Shown piece after piece: positions 20,588 to 29,240 of a stretch of 36,964 nt of DNA. The notes under the pieces are model-generated. The model ran no database searches. It worked only from the letters and a program-made list of their open reading frames with translations, and was not told the DNA's origin. The position numbers and the translations under genes were made by a program. Source of the DNA: a virus; the IMG/VR virus record IMGVR_UViG_3300033996_001317, positions 1-36,964 of that record; one strand, 5' to 3'. The stretch's first letter is position 1, and every line of letters starts with the position of its first letter.

Positions 20588-20779
20588 ATGCGTGAAATCG
20601 GACTGATTGCGGCCACCTGCGTCATCGGCTGGACCCTCGCGGCTGGCGTTGGATCGGTGCAAGAGATGAGGCAGTGGGCGGCTGTGGATGCGAGCGCGCA
20701 AAAACAGGCCGAACTCAGTTGGTCCGGCCTGCCTGCTGGCGACTTAATTGGGATCCAGATGTCTCCCGCGACTAGGTAA
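20588..20779 (+). CDS. Possible small membrane or secreted protein, only plus-strand gene
   Basis: 63 residues. AGGAGAAGATC precedes the ATG. The N-terminus (MREIGLIAATCVIGWTLAAG) is a signal-like or TM segment; the remainder (SVQEMRQWAAVDASAQKQAE) is polar. It lies after operator-like repeats and ends 8 bases into the convergent fibre gene. Part of it overlaps the late terminator on the other strand, which constrains the sequence, so it may be an accidental frame. Confidence 0.45.
   Translation: MREIGLIAATCVIGWTLAAGVGSVQEMRQWAAVDASAQKQAELSWSGLPAGDLIGIQMSPATR
20700..20732 (-). terminator. Rho-independent terminator of the late operon
   Basis: Minus strand CAGGCCG and CGGCCTG, extended by GAC and GTT with one G-T pair, form a 10-pair stem with a 7-base loop, followed directly by six Ts. 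It sits 40 bases after the stop of the fibre gene, closing the structural transcript. Confidence 0.85.
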
Positions 20780-22013
20780 CAGTCAGCGTCCCTCTCCAGG
20801 TGATCGGGTTGGTGTAGGTCACCCGATCTGAAGTGTCCACAATTGAGCCCCCGGCGGAAACCGTCGTGCTGGTGATCGTCTTGGACCCAACTCCGCTCGC
20901 ATTGTACACGGCCTCGGTCGTCAGCGTCCCGTAGGTGGCAGTCGTCAGATCGTACCATGTGCCAGCGTAATGGCTCGCTGTCGTGACTGCTCCCGAATAA
21001 TGGTAGAGATCCCCTGCGTAATTGGTGATCGTGGTTGCGGCAGCATAGAGCCCCAACGTGCCCCCGTTTTTTGTCACCGTCGTCAACGTCACCGTCCCGC
21101 CCCCGGCCTGACCAATCGTCAGCGTCCCGGTGTCCTGCCGCACGGTGGCGAACGTTGCAAGCTCCCCGTTAGTTGCGATCCCCACGTCAGCGGCTGTCGC
21201 GTTTGGGGTTGACCCGATTATCTGAATCGAGTTGCTGGCGTGCGTCCCCCGGATCTGCAGAGCGTTGCGACCCGTCTCGCTGCTGGACCCAGTGCGATAG
21301 ACTGTGATCGTCGACTGGACGCTACCCAGGTTCAATTTAATCAGCCTGCTTTGGGTATCGATGGTTACTGTCGTCGCGGAAATCGCCAACTCCGTCGCAA
21401 GAAATTCCTCGAACCCGCCTGCGTTGCGGAACGGTAGCCCGATCTGTGCCGAAGAGCTGAATCGCGGCGTGACCGTCAGTGATGCGAGCGTCACTGCTGA
21501 TTGCCCGAGCCCGTAGAGGATCGACACTGGCCGGTCTACCGTCACGTCATCTGCAGCCACTGGCACGGTCGCAGTCGACCAATTTGCGGTATTATCCCAG
21601 TGATTTGGCCCTGTCGCTGCCGTCGTCGCGGCGATTGATGCAGTCCCAGCTGTGGATGTCTTGGCAATCGTGAACGTGCCCAGCGGCCTGCCTGCTGTGA
21701 CTCCGGTAATTACTACTGTGGTAGTCCCTGCAACGGCGGTTGCGAGTGCCATTTCCGGGATGCCCTTGCCACCCGTCACCGGCTGATAGCTGGCTGTCGT
21801 GTCAGTCATCGGCGTCGTCGAATTGAACGCTTGCGCGATGGCCGTACAGACCCCTGCCACTGTCACTGTGGCTCCGATTGTGACAACGATGCTTTTGCCG
21901 GTGGTGGAGTTGCCGACTGTCACCGTGTCGCCCTGCACCCACGTCCCGCCGATCGTGATGGTTGCGACCTGCTTGATCCCGGTCGCGTTGCCAGTCCAGT
22001 TGACTGCTGCCAT
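20772..22013 (-). CDS. Beta-helix-like tail fibre or spike protein
   Basis: 413 residues from ATG at 22013, which overlaps the preceding stop (TAATG). Thr, Ala, Gly, Val and Ser dominate. Residues 1-145 are beta sandwich-like. From about residue 150 there is NHWDNTANWSTATVPVAADD then VTVDRPVSILYGLG, a motif seen before right-handed beta-helix segments in secreted and phage proteins, followed by about 250 residues of short regular strands. The last gene of the late block, it is probably a receptor-binding fibre. Translation from the upstream part of the frame is unlikely, as it lies in the previous gene. Confidence 0.75.
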   Translation of the reverse strand: MAAVNWTGNATGIKQVATITIGGTWVQGDTVTVGNSTTGKSIVVTIGATVTVAGVCTAIAQAFNSTTPMTDTTASYQPVTGGKGIPEMALATAVAGTTTVVITGVTAGRPLGTFTIAKTSTAGTASIAATTAATGPNHWDNTANWSTATVPVAADDVTVDRPVSILYGLGQSAVTLASLTVTPRFSSSAQIGLPFRNAGGFEEFLATELAISATTVTIDTQSRLIKLNLGSVQSTITVYRTGSSSETGRNALQIRGTHASNSIQIIGSTPNATAADVGIATNGELATFATVRQDTGTLTIGQAGGGTVTLTTVTKNGGTLGLYAAATTITNYAGDLYHYSGAVTTASHYAGTWYDLTTATYGTLTTEAVYNASGVGSKTITSTTVSAGGSIVDTSDRVTYTNPITWRGTLTVT

Positions 22014-22315
22014 TATGGATTCCCCCCGAAAGGTAGTTTTTTGTTCAAGAATTCTTGTCGCTTGCTGCACCCACAATCAGGATTGATTGCCTTCGCCACA
22101 GCGGCGATCCCAGTGTAATGCGTCACGGTCGCGATTACGTCGCCGAGTCCTCGCGGCTTGTCCCCCGGCTTCCACACTGGACCCGGTTCAAGCCCATGCA
22201 TCGCCCGAAAATGCTTGACGTGCTCCGGATTGATTGGAGCCCCATCAACCAATGCGGTCCCGTTGCAGATTTCCCTTAATCGCCCTGAGAATTGTTCACA
22301 CTCTGGATTGCTCAT
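22013..22315 (-). CDS. Small tail-region protein with GCGCxKR-type C-terminus
   Basis: 100 residues. It starts with Cys residues (PECEQFSGRLREICNGTA), has a middle motif (NPEHVKHFRAMHGLEPGPVW), and ends with GLGDVIATVTHYTGIAAVAK, then INPDCGCSKRQEFLNKKLPF. The last motif resembles a short C-terminal segment found in many unrelated phage tail-region proteins (recalled, not searched). Coupled by ATGA and TAATG to its neighbours. Function unknown. Confidence 0.65.
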   Translation of the reverse strand: MSNPECEQFSGRLREICNGTALVDGAPINPEHVKHFRAMHGLEPGPVWKPGDKPRGLGDVIATVTHYTGIAAVAKAINPDCGCSKRQEFLNKKLPFGGNP

Positions 22316-24261
22316 ATCGACAGCACCACCGATACCGTGTCACCAACGCTGCACAGCGGACCCACGCAGGTTAGTGTGATTTGTGGAAAGTTACCGTAGA
22401 TGAACGGCTCGCATGAAATGTTGTTGCTGTAAAGATATGTCGTGCATCCGGTCGCATAAATTCCTAGCGTCCAATTTCCGCCCACGCACGTCAAATCAAT
22501 GATGTAAAAGCCAGAAAACACGAACGGATTCAGCCAGTAATTTTGGCTGACTCGCGTCAACGCGACGGTTTGGCCAGTCAGTCCCGGACAAGAGCTCGTG
22601 AATGTGATGTACAGGGTGTTTGGCTGGGTGTCGCAACACAACGGCTCACAAACCGGCTCGATATTGATCCCCACGCAAAGCACGGCCCCCGGCAGGCACG
22701 GCATTTCCGGCCCCAATTGCGACATTTGATTCGGGCAGCAATTCAACACCTGATTCATGTTTCTCGTGGCGACAAACGTCCCGTCGCAATACCAATCAAT
22801 CAGCCAAGTAACGCCCCCGCCCAGTTCCCCGCAGTACAGCACCATGCAGACTTCGTGCGCGGTCCCGTCGGCTGCGTAGACTGTCGGCAAGCACCACTCT
22901 CGACTGACGCTGTTTGGGGAATTTAGCCCGTATCGGCCCCCCTCGCAAAATGACTGTCCTGCGATTACTGGCGTGATAAGCCCGCCAAATGATTGTATCA
23001 GATTGGCCCCGCTTGGATTGAAAACCTTGAGCCAGCCCGGAGCGCACGAACACCACGGATCACAGCAATTCCTGCGGGATTCCTCAGTTGATCCGCGAGG
23101 ATAACCATCCTCCCACGATAGCGGACCGTCAGATTTCCAGCACGGTCCCCACATGTGCTGATCGCTTCTCGTGCAGTTTCCCGGCGTGAGCGTCAATGTT
23201 GCTGGCCACAATGCTGACCCCGACGAGAGAACGAAAGTGTTTTCCTCACCGCAGGCAAACTGATCGCACTCATAATTCCCAAAATACTGCGATCCGTAAT
23301 TGTCCAAGTCGATTGGGAATTGCAATCTGGCTCGCGATGTCTGCCCACTAACGATTGGATCGACAAACGTTAACTGGCAAAACTCGCGCCCTTCGAGCTC
23401 GTCAAGTTCCGTTTTTCCCTTGAATAAAAACGGTGAATTGACGTTGCCCCGTGTCTCGAATCCAAAGAAATTCTCTCCCTCGTCTTCGGTTCCCGCTCGT
23501 AAAAACTCAAGTCTTTGGCTCGGGATCGAAACGCCTGTCGCGGAAATTGCTGGGATCGTCGTCGCGTAACACTGCCTGCAGCTTGTCGGCTCGCTTTTGG
23601 CCGCAAAAACATCGGGTGTCACGCAGACAAATGTTGGGAGAGTCGAGTAGTCACCATACTCTGCGGGATCGCGGTCTAGCCATAACGTATTCGGCCCAAA
23701 ACAATCCCAGGTTTCTTCCGTCTTTTGAACGTACTTCGCGCCGCCGAAATGCGTCAGCGTCACCGGCGATTCTGTTATCGAAAGCGACCACCGAATATCT
23801 TGCTCCATGGCTTGCCATGCGTCTGGAAATCGTCCCACATCAAACGAGCCAGTGATAAAACCGCCGGGATGCACGTAACCGAGCCGCAATACGTCATCCC
23901 AAGTGCATGATTCGTGATTCGCCGCGTAATACAATGAGTCTTTGGTATTCGCGAAGAACGAGGTGTTATTTTGACCTCGAAACGAAACGTATCGACCCGC
24001 TGGCCCCCATTTGCACGTTGGCCTTAGCTGCTCTGCGTGATAATTTGTCCCGCGAGCATACGGCAACACTCCTGCTCTGACTTGCGGGAAAATGTCTCCG
24101 TTGTATGTGATTGCGCATTCAAAATTTGCGTAGTAAACACACGGCGGTTTGGCGTTGTCCGCGCAGCCGCAATCGAACGTAGCCTGAGTGATGCCATCGT
24201 CCTCGACCCATCGCGCCTGGTCGTTGCAGTCGCACCCGCATTTTCGGTGTCGTGTCGTCAT
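22312..24261 (-). CDS. Large cysteine-rich tail protein
   Basis: 649 residues with about 40 cysteines, several as CXC or CC (CGCDCNDQ, CGCADNAKPPC, RNCCDPWCSCAPG, NCCPNQ, LCCDTQ). Trp, Tyr and Gly are also frequent. The repeated strand patterns in the last 200 residues suggest Ig-like domains. There is no signal peptide, so it is presumably assembled into the tail in the cytoplasm and either binds metal or oxidises after release. It lies among distal tail genes and could be a central tip or adhesion protein. No family recognised. Confidence 0.7.
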   Translation of the reverse strand: MTTRHRKCGCDCNDQARWVEDDGITQATFDCGCADNAKPPCVYYANFECAITYNGDIFPQVRAGVLPYARGTNYHAEQLRPTCKWGPAGRYVSFRGQNNTSFFANTKDSLYYAANHESCTWDDVLRLGYVHPGGFITGSFDVGRFPDAWQAMEQDIRWSLSITESPVTLTHFGGAKYVQKTEETWDCFGPNTLWLDRDPAEYGDYSTLPTFVCVTPDVFAAKSEPTSCRQCYATTIPAISATGVSIPSQRLEFLRAGTEDEGENFFGFETRGNVNSPFLFKGKTELDELEGREFCQLTFVDPIVSGQTSRARLQFPIDLDNYGSQYFGNYECDQFACGEENTFVLSSGSALWPATLTLTPGNCTRSDQHMWGPCWKSDGPLSWEDGYPRGSTEESRRNCCDPWCSCAPGWLKVFNPSGANLIQSFGGLITPVIAGQSFCEGGRYGLNSPNSVSREWCLPTVYAADGTAHEVCMVLYCGELGGGVTWLIDWYCDGTFVATRNMNQVLNCCPNQMSQLGPEMPCLPGAVLCVGINIEPVCEPLCCDTQPNTLYITFTSSCPGLTGQTVALTRVSQNYWLNPFVFSGFYIIDLTCVGGNWTLGIYATGCTTYLYSNNISCEPFIYGNFPQITLTCVGPLCSVGDTVSVVLSI

Positions 24262-24950
24262 GGTAGCGGGAATCCTCCCCCGGTCCCGTCAATTCCGGGA
24301 TCCACGCTCGGATCTACGTAGCCGTCCGCGCAGAAGAATTCGATAATCACCCATCCATAAACCGCATCAAGTTGAACTATCACCCGCTGGCCATCAACGA
24401 GCGTCTGCCCTGTGCGATTGCTTGCGTTTACCCGACATCGGCTCGCGATTGCGGCCCTTGAGTTGCTACTGACTGTCCGGTAGTCTACCTCGCAATTCCA
24501 AGCTGTCCCGTCGCGATACGTTGCGTGAAACTGCGTGAATCCCGGTGAACTAATCACATCGAAGGTTGTGTTGGCGTTCGCCTGATCGGAAAACGGCGTC
24601 AATTGTCCGCAGCCGACAAACTCCTGTCCGGTAAACAGCACCGTCGAAATGAATCTCGCTGAGACTTGGACGACTGTGTTTTTCTCTGGGTCTTGCAAAT
24701 CCTGCACGTCATCGGCGGAGTCGTCGTCCAGTACGGCAGCAGAAAAAACCCCGCCTCCCCGAGTGATGGCTGCGTTTTCGTCGATTCCACCGATACCGTT
24801 TCGTTGAATCACAATCATCCGAACCGGCTGGAACACGTCGACGACCCGGCGGCTCACCTGAGTAATTGGCGCGAGTCGGCCCCGTTGCTCGCGGTTGTTT
24901 CTCGCTAGCCCGCGTATCGATTTCTTTGATAAATTAAATTGCTCGCTCAT
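24258..24950 (-). CDS. Tail protein of unknown function
   Basis: 230 residues. A basic start (LSKKSIRGLARNNREQRGRL) is followed by beta-rich sequence (VVQVSARFISTVLFTGQEFV, VIVQLDAVYGWVIIEFFCAD) and an acidic, Gly/Pro-rich C-terminus (VDPSVDPGIDGTGGGFPLP). ATGA couplings on both sides place it in the distal tail operon. Probably virion structural. Confidence 0.65.
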   Translation of the reverse strand: MSEQFNLSKKSIRGLARNNREQRGRLAPITQVSRRVVDVFQPVRMIVIQRNGIGGIDENAAITRGGGVFSAAVLDDDSADDVQDLQDPEKNTVVQVSARFISTVLFTGQEFVGCGQLTPFSDQANANTTFDVISSPGFTQFHATYRDGTAWNCEVDYRTVSSNSRAAIASRCRVNASNRTGQTLVDGQRVIVQLDAVYGWVIIEFFCADGYVDPSVDPGIDGTGGGFPLP

Positions 24951-25834
24951 GTTGTCGGTAGCCCCAGATCACTGAATGCGATCTCACGGTAGTAATCGAC
25001 GGCTATGAAATTGCAAGCGTCTGGCCTTTGCGTGTAGGGGATCACCGCCCCGGCTCTGGTCAGCGGCTCCGGCTCGACCGCGTCTTTTCCATCGACTTTG
25101 ATTCGGCGTCGTTTGGTTGCGTTCGAATAAATTGAACTGGAGTACAACTCGTACAGTCCGGCATTGGCTGGCTTTGGTCGCCACCCCTGCGGATCGTAAA
25201 TGATTGTGAATTCCTCGCTGGCGAAATGGTATTCTCCCTCGAATTCCTCGGTTGCGGCATACGTCAGCATTAGTGTATGCGGCTCTTTACCCAAAAAAGT
25301 ATCGCTGTTGATTGTGCCTGAGATGTTGCCGATTCGGCCCAGATCGTACTGGCTCCAATCCGTGTTATGCTGCCACTTGTAGGTGATTAGCTTGACGTTG
25401 ACTGGAACACCACCGTCAAACGGCGATCCGGCTGCGTCTACTATCAATTTGTCGTTGCGATCTCGAAAAATGAAACGCTGTTGATCGCTGTCGGTAACCG
25501 ATCGCTTCCATCTCCTGTTGGCGGGATTTGGGTCGTCAATTAGCGGACAGTCCGTGGTTGCTGTGCACGCCACCGTCCACTGCTGATACGGTTGCCGCGT
25601 CGGCATTCGCTTTGGATCGACTTTGCGATATCGCATTACCGACGTGGAGGCGTGTGCGGCCCCCGGAATGATCCCGGTCGCAGCGTGAAAATTTAGTCGC
25701 GCAGCATTGATGTAGACTCGGCTGCTGGTTGAGTCCTGCATCAAGTACGTTTCGGTAATCTCGATCACCGGCTTTCCATCGCTTGCGATGTATTCCGATG
25801 TTGATTCTTCGAGCATTTCAACTGATATTGCCAT
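24947..25834 (-). CDS. Distal-tail-like protein
   Basis: 295 residues, beta-rich, with no signal peptide. It directly follows the tape measure gene, the usual place of distal tail or baseplate hub proteins. Segments: VIEITETYLMQDSTSSRVYI, MRYRKVDPKRMPTRQPYQQW, EEFEGEYHFASEEFTIIYDP and a C-terminus DACNFIAVDYYREIAFSDLG. It is not recognisable as a named family; the role comes from position. Confidence 0.65.
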   Translation of the reverse strand: MAISVEMLEESTSEYIASDGKPVIEITETYLMQDSTSSRVYINAARLNFHAATGIIPGAAHASTSVMRYRKVDPKRMPTRQPYQQWTVACTATTDCPLIDDPNPANRRWKRSVTDSDQQRFIFRDRNDKLIVDAAGSPFDGGVPVNVKLITYKWQHNTDWSQYDLGRIGNISGTINSDTFLGKEPHTLMLTYAATEEFEGEYHFASEEFTIIYDPQGWRPKPANAGLYELYSSSIYSNATKRRRIKVDGKDAVEPEPLTRAGAVIPYTQRPDACNFIAVDYYREIAFSDLGLPTT

Positions 25835-25837
25835 GGT

Positions 25838-27730
25838 TCACACAAAATTTGCGGTTGTGATTGCGTCGGAACTTGCGGGACTGCCTTGCTTGGCGATCAG
25901 GTCGAGGCTTGTAACCATTTTTTGCTGTGCTGCAAGCTGCTTTTGCTGCACGCCTCCCGAGTCTCCACCGATACCACGAAGAAACAGACTGGCTGTCTCG
26001 GATGATCCCGCAAACGACGCCTTAGACTGGCTTGCCATCGCTTTGTCGAGCCCTCCCGCACCGCCACCCGGTCCTGTTGCGGCCTTTGCTCTGAGTTTTT
26101 CCGTTTGCTCCGTCAGCCTGCCGATTTCCTTAATTTGCTCTTCGTCGTAACCGGCTCGGGACAGCTTTCTCATCTCGATTTGTGCTGTCGTCGCGGCTCC
26201 TGTCAGCAAATCGATCTGATCTTTCATGTCGGTGATTTTATTTGCACCCTGCGTGAAAAGTTGATCAGTTTTTTGCTGCTGCCTTTGTGCGGCCTCAAGT
26301 GCCACAGTCTGGTCATGCAATGCGAGCAATGCCACCACCTCATCGTCGGTCGCGTCCATCGCCATGATTGCGGCTCGTGCGTAGGCTTCCTGCCCCATTT
26401 GCAGTTTTATTAGGCTTTGCTGTGCGGCATCATAAGATTTGGCTGCATCAGACTGCTTGACCTCTTCAGGCTTTGCCTCGCCTGCCATGAGTGTCGTTCG
26501 CTGGTTTTCCAGAGCCTGCGTGACGTTGCTGATATATTTGAGATATTCTTTTGATTTCTGAACATCCTTGTCCATAAATCCCTGCTTGACCCTGAGCGAT
26601 TGCAATTCGGCGTCGATTCCCGCCACGGTCTGAATCGATCCGATGCGAGCCTTATCGACGGCCAGTTGCCTGCCTCGCGATGCGGCTTCCTCGGCGGTTG
26701 CTATGGCTTTGATTGCGTTTGTTTGTATGGCCTGCGCCTCGTCTCGTAGCTTGGATTGCTCGATCAGCTTGTTGAGCTCGCGGCCTTCCTCGATGTATCG
26801 CTGCGAGTTGAACATGCCATCGCCCAACGGTGACATACTGCTTTGCACCGAACCCAGAAACGCGCCAACTTGGAGCCCTAACTCGCGGGCGTTGTCGGAA
26901 ACGTACGTCATCCCCGTTCCTATATATTTTGCTGCCTGCGTGATTTTTGCGGCACCAAAATCAACGACGTCCGTGAGATCGCCGAATCCGGTAACAGTCT
27001 GCAGGACGGCAAGCCCCGAGGCTTTGATTCCCTCAGCAAACATGTCGATGCCAGTCCCGGCTGCGGTTGCGAACGAACTGGCGATACCTGTTACCGATTT
27101 CATCATCGCGGAATCGAGACTCAGATTTTTGGCTACTGCTGACCCAATTTCGTCGAGCCCCGCCTTGTACATTACGGTCGCGAACAACGCGCGTTGCCCC
27201 ATCACGTTTGCGACTTCCAACGTGCTCGCGACAAGGCTTTTTGCATCTTGCACCGCCTTGCCTGTCCCTGTGCTCGTTGCCACTGCTGCCGTCGCTGTTT
27301 CGGTTGGCTTTGCTGCCATTGCCGCATGTGCTTTTCTCGCGGCTTCCATCGATGCGCCGACAGTTGCTTGATAGATTTTGTGTGCGATCGAAATTAAGCT
27401 CAATCCGATAGCGTATTTTTTGAATTTTGGGTCAAACAACGCGATACCACTCGCAAACAGCGAAAGAACTCCGGTTGATTTGAGTGCGAACCCGATCAGT
27501 GACGTATGTTGTTTTTCCACGGCCTGAGACGCGGCTTTTGACGACTGTTCTTGTGTCGCCGCCAGATTTTTTGCGGCTGCTTCTGCCGGTGCGGTTGATG
27601 CGGCCAATTTTTGGAAGCTGGCCTGAGACTCGGCGGCTAGTGAATTCAGCTTGGCGATTGCTTCCTCGATCGGCGCAATAAACCCCGAAGAATCAAGCCC
27701 CAATTGTGCGACCATGTCGGCCATTGCCAT
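25838..27730 (-). CDS. Tape measure protein
   Basis: 630 residues, the largest tail gene. N-terminus LGLDSSGFIAPIEEAIAKLN, as in tape measures, then helical Ala/Gln/Ser-rich sequence, hydrophobic stretches at about 77-115 (FALKSTGVLSLFASGIALFD), a Gly/Ala-rich central part with possible TM segments, and long coiled coils towards the end. It follows the G/GT chaperone genes as expected. In siphophages length sets tail length; 630 residues suggests a short siphovirus tail of about 90-100 nm by the usual 1.5 angstrom per residue rule. Confidence 0.85.
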   Translation of the reverse strand: MAMADMVAQLGLDSSGFIAPIEEAIAKLNSLAAESQASFQKLAASTAPAEAAAKNLAATQEQSSKAASQAVEKQHTSLIGFALKSTGVLSLFASGIALFDPKFKKYAIGLSLISIAHKIYQATVGASMEAARKAHAAMAAKPTETATAAVATSTGTGKAVQDAKSLVASTLEVANVMGQRALFATVMYKAGLDEIGSAVAKNLSLDSAMMKSVTGIASSFATAAGTGIDMFAEGIKASGLAVLQTVTGFGDLTDVVDFGAAKITQAAKYIGTGMTYVSDNARELGLQVGAFLGSVQSSMSPLGDGMFNSQRYIEEGRELNKLIEQSKLRDEAQAIQTNAIKAIATAEEAASRGRQLAVDKARIGSIQTVAGIDAELQSLRVKQGFMDKDVQKSKEYLKYISNVTQALENQRTTLMAGEAKPEEVKQSDAAKSYDAAQQSLIKLQMGQEAYARAAIMAMDATDDEVVALLALHDQTVALEAAQRQQQKTDQLFTQGANKITDMKDQIDLLTGAATTAQIEMRKLSRAGYDEEQIKEIGRLTEQTEKLRAKAATGPGGGAGGLDKAMASQSKASFAGSSETASLFLRGIGGDSGGVQQKQLAAQQKMVTSLDLIAKQGSPASSDAITTANFV

Positions 27731-27731
27731 G

Positions 27732-28055
27732 CTAATTTCCCTTGATCGCGGCGGCCTGCTCTGGTGTTAATACCTCGTCGTCTGGCGGCTGCTGGACTGC
27801 CAGGTATTGCCGCAGATTTTGAGCTCGTTCCGTTAATTCGCTTTGTGAAATGCCTGGTACAAGTGCGGTCAGTAATTCCGTCGTGTGCCTTGCGGCTCGC
27901 AAGTCGTTTCGATTGTCCCCGAGGGGCTCGACCTGGTCAGCAATCTGCTGCAAGATCCACTCGTATGGCGTGTGCTGAGCCTTGATGTTCCACCAATCAA
28001 GTCGACCGACTGCGAGCCCTAGGCGACGAGCAAAACGAGCCTCGCAGTCGGCCAT
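27732..28055 (-). CDS. Tail assembly chaperone T part (frameshift extension)
   Basis: 107 codons in the -1 frame relative to the G-like gene. Its ATG overlaps the G stop (TAATG), but the main product is expected to be the G-T fusion made by slippage at 28058-28064, joining through Leu-Met. The sequence (RRLGLAVGRLDWWNIKAQHT, PYEWILQQIADQVEPLG) is helical with conserved aromatic residues, as in T-type domains. Independent initiation has no good ribosome site except the A-rich slip sequence. Confidence 0.8.
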   Translation of the reverse strand: MADCEARFARRLGLAVGRLDWWNIKAQHTPYEWILQQIADQVEPLGDNRNDLRAARHTTELLTALVPGISQSELTERAQNLRQYLAVQQPPDDEVLTPEQAAAIKGN

Positions 28056-28064
28056 TAGTTTTTT
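28006..28064 (-). promoter_or_regulatory. Programmed -1 ribosomal frameshift site
   Basis: The slippery heptamer A-AAA-AAC (28058-28064) is in the correct phase (codons CGA AAA AAC) just before the TAA of the G-like gene. After a 6-base spacer the minus strand has CCGACTGCGAG (28041-28051) and its perfect complement CTCGCAGTCGG (28006-28016), an 11-pair stem with a 24-base loop. Slippage puts ribosomes into the T frame, giving a 219-residue fusion. Confidence 0.92.
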
Positions 28065-28390
28065 CGAATGGTTTCCGGCTCGTATTGCTGGATTTTTCCG
28101 ATAGCGCTACAGACTTTCAAAAACATCCGTCCGTCGAAATCGGCTTCGTCGAGCTCTAATTTCACGCGAACGGCAAATCCATGATCTGTTTCTTCGGTTG
28201 ATTTCACAAACAGGGGTGATCCCTGCTCGTCTGTCATCGCGATTCCGAATGTGAAATAAATCTTGTCCGCCTCGTCGGGAATTGCCGCGCCTCGCTGCTG
28301 CTCCGAATGCTTTGGCGGTCGGACAAACAACCCTTCCGTTTCGGGAACTGGAAAGTGTTCGCGTTTGAATTTTTTCGTTAGTAAACTCAT
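28055..28390 (-). CDS. Tail assembly chaperone G-like protein
   Basis: 111 residues, acidic/basic mixed, located between the tail tube region and the tape measure as lambda gpG. The C-terminal half (FAVRVKLELDEADFDGRMFL, KVCSAIGKIQQYEPETIRKN) is typical of a small alpha/beta chaperone domain. The gene ends in a slippery heptamer plus TAA, so a fraction of ribosomes make a longer G-T protein. The two forms bind the tape measure protein and help tube polymerisation. Confidence 0.8.
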   Translation of the reverse strand: MSLLTKKFKREHFPVPETEGLFVRPPKHSEQQRGAAIPDEADKIYFTFGIAMTDEQGSPLFVKSTEETDHGFAVRVKLELDEADFDGRMFLKVCSAIGKIQQYEPETIRKN

Positions 28391-28830
28391 AGTTCTTCGT
28401 CTTCCTTGGCCTTTTCGGCCTCAATTTTTTGAGCGTGATCGCCCCAGTTTGGACCCGGAATGTAGGCAAGCGACCCATTCTGCAAACGCTCATAGCCAGT
28501 GATAACGCCACGGAAAAACAAGTCCCGATCAGCCTCTTCATTGATACCCTTCGCGTCGGCTTGGTACGCTAATTCGCGTCGAGACTTTTCATCGGCAGTG
28601 ATTTTTTGGCAAGCGTCCACGCACTCCTGATCGGAAGCGGTTGCCATTCCGAAATTGACCATTTTCCACGCGTCGGGATGGTCGAGCTCTGTGCCTGCGG
28701 GAAAATACCAGTCGTTGCGAATCTCGCCTGTTTCGCGATTTCTTGACGGCCGGGCGACTGCTTTGGCGGCCTCGGATTCCGGCAACAGACTCGGCTCGGT
28801 GTCGGTGTCGTTGATAAACTTACACTTCAC
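28387..28830 (-). CDS. Hypothetical tail-region protein between tube and chaperone genes
   Basis: 147 residues from the GTG at 28830 (GGAGCCCCATC, GTGA overlap). It contains NRETGEIRNDWYFPAGTELD, HPDAWKMVNFGMATASDQEC and ends with a charged helix (AQKIEAEKAKEDEEL). Unlike lambda, an extra gene separates tube and chaperone. It is soluble and acidic; a further tail chaperone or tube-associated protein is possible. Confidence 0.65.
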   Translation of the reverse strand: MKCKFINDTDTEPSLLPESEAAKAVARPSRNRETGEIRNDWYFPAGTELDHPDAWKMVNFGMATASDQECVDACQKITADEKSRRELAYQADAKGINEEADRDLFFRGVITGYERLQNGSLAYIPGPNWGDHAQKIEAEKAKEDEEL

Positions 28831-29231
28831 GATGGGGCTCCTGATGTCACAATCGTAATATCTGCGGTGATGTGTTTTTCGGGACTGATTTTTTTATCGA
28901 TCGCGAATCCCACCCCGGAATAAATGGCACTGGTCGGCGCGGTGTCGGTGTACGTGATTTTAAAATTGGTCGCTGCTGGCGTTGAAACCAGTCCGGCAAA
29001 ATTCGTGTAAGTCGCGATTGTGGGATCATACAAACCCGAAAGTTTGATCGTTGGCGGATCGACGTAGCCCGTTGGGTCCTTAGTTTTGTATGCGCCTCCG
29101 TCCAGCGTGGTCGTGTCGTTGGTCTCGGATGCCTCGCCCGAGATATCAATCGACTGCTGTGCGGCCATTGCTACGTAGGCGGCGGAAACGTATTGAGCAA
29201 AAATAACTCCACGGCTTTTGAGTTTTGCCAT
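28827..29231 (-). CDS. Major tail tube protein
   Basis: 134 residues, beta-rich: ISGEASETNDTTTLDGGAYK, YVDPPTIKLSGLYDPTIATY, NFKITYTDTAPTSAIYSGVG, FAIDKKISPEKHITADITIV. The strand pattern and the Thr/Asp-rich loop are those of siphophage tube proteins of the lambda V/HK97 type. Placed between tail-completion and chaperone genes as expected. Confidence 0.8.
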   Translation of the reverse strand: MAKLKSRGVIFAQYVSAAYVAMAAQQSIDISGEASETNDTTTLDGGAYKTKDPTGYVDPPTIKLSGLYDPTIATYTNFAGLVSTPAATNFKITYTDTAPTSAIYSGVGFAIDKKISPEKHITADITIVTSGAPS

Positions 29232-29240
29232 GATTTTCCC

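Noticed and set aside
26643-27371. Long plus-strand ORF of 242 codons
   Set aside because: It is the complement of the Ala-rich tape measure gene; no ribosome site, and the codon pattern is the mirror of the real frame.
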